DNA of 20,504 nt from SCSIO-59966 sp046566185. Its GTDB lineage: Bacteria > Actinomycetota > Actinomycetes > Actinomycetales > SCSIO-59966. Within the stretch, counting starts at the first letter, position 1, and every line of letters begins with the position of its first letter. This document shows positions 20,425-20,504 of the stretch, piece by piece. The position numbers and the translations under genes were made by a program. The stretch covers positions 1 through 20,504 of the forward strand of contig JBKHXE010000147.1 in assembly GCA_046566185.1 (NCBI GenBank), in the 5' to 3' direction. Under the pieces are notes generated by a model, which did not search any database, was not told the DNA's origin, and was given only the letters and a program-made list of their open reading frames with translations.

Positions 20425-20504
20425 ATGGCATTCAAGGTCGGCGAGACGGTTGTGTACCCGCACCACGGGGCCGCACTGATCGAGGAGATCAAGACCAGGA
20501 CCAT
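20425..20504 (+). CDS. carD: CarD-family transcriptional regulator (partial, 5' end only)
   Basis: The first 26 codons of CarD, an RNA-polymerase beta-subunit-binding factor that stabilises open promoter complexes, especially at rRNA promoters. The visible start MAFKVGETVVYPHHGAALIE is the classic opening of the CarD/CdnL RNAP-interacting Tudor-like domain. The ATG at 20425 has a purine-rich GGGGAAAAG ribosome site. The rest, including the DNA-contacting helical domain, lies beyond the window. Position beside the LpqE-like gene is as in mycobacteria. Confidence 0.95.
   Translation, partial: MAFKVGETVVYPHHGAALIEEIKTRT

Noticed and set aside
1..20504. CRISPR array, rRNA, riboswitch or replication origin
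   Set aside because: No spaced repeat series, rRNA-like stretch, recognisable aptamer or DnaA-box cluster was seen on reading both strands.

Overview
The window is a very GC-rich chromosomal segment of an actinomycete (Actinomycetota). The evidence is high G+C with strong third-position bias, the mycothiol glycosyltransferase MshA, and the order mshA - ybjN - gpm - phoU/senX3 - regX3 - (lipoprotein) - carD. That order closely follows mycobacterial and other actinobacterial chromosomes. The genus cannot be fixed from the sequence alone.

Layout. 1-3950, minus strand: a sugar-uptake ABC cassette read lacI-type regulator -> lipoprotein substrate-binding protein -> MalF-type permease -> MalG-type permease (cut by the left edge). 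It appears to be driven from one promoter/operator upstream of the regulator. 4001-6962, minus strand: two GT4 glycosyltransferases (the first MgtA-like) and a glycerophosphodiester phosphodiesterase, joined by 4-bp GTGA overlaps. 7072-8717: a YciI-family gene cut in two by a foreign insert of about 1.36 kb. The insert carries a SAM methyltransferase, a 20-bp direct repeat pair and tRNA-like fragments, but no recombinase. 8734-9678, minus: a MEDS/HATPase anti-sigma-type regulator. 9851-12176, plus: type II asparaginase-like protein, D-aminoacyl-tRNA deacylase, a DUF2516 membrane protein and a macro-domain protein. 12183-13010, minus: a SAM methyltransferase, divergent from a PP2C phosphatase (13089). 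13868-16478, plus: mshA, ybjN-like, gpm. 16491-17747, minus: phoU and a small lipoprotein. 17870-19767, plus: senX3-regX3. 19778-20260, minus: an LpqE-like lipoprotein. 20425-end, plus: the start of carD.

How the genes work together. The right half is conserved housekeeping: mycothiol synthesis, glycolysis, phosphate sensing (SenX3-RegX3-PhoU with PHO-box-like repeats between the divergent genes) and the RNA-polymerase-binding factor CarD. The left half is metabolic and envelope equipment: a LacI-controlled sugar importer and a lipid/glycan mannosylation-type operon. The accessory event is the insertion into the YciI gene. Its two halves are still in matching frames and rejoin at a CCTGA that is present on both sides of the insert, as expected of a 5-bp target duplication.

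A second pattern runs through the window. About ten genes have a TANNNT-like -10 hexamer ending 6-8 nt before a GTG/ATG start with no good Shine-Dalgarno, which points to leaderless transcripts. No CRISPR array, intact tRNA, rRNA, transposase or integrase was seen.
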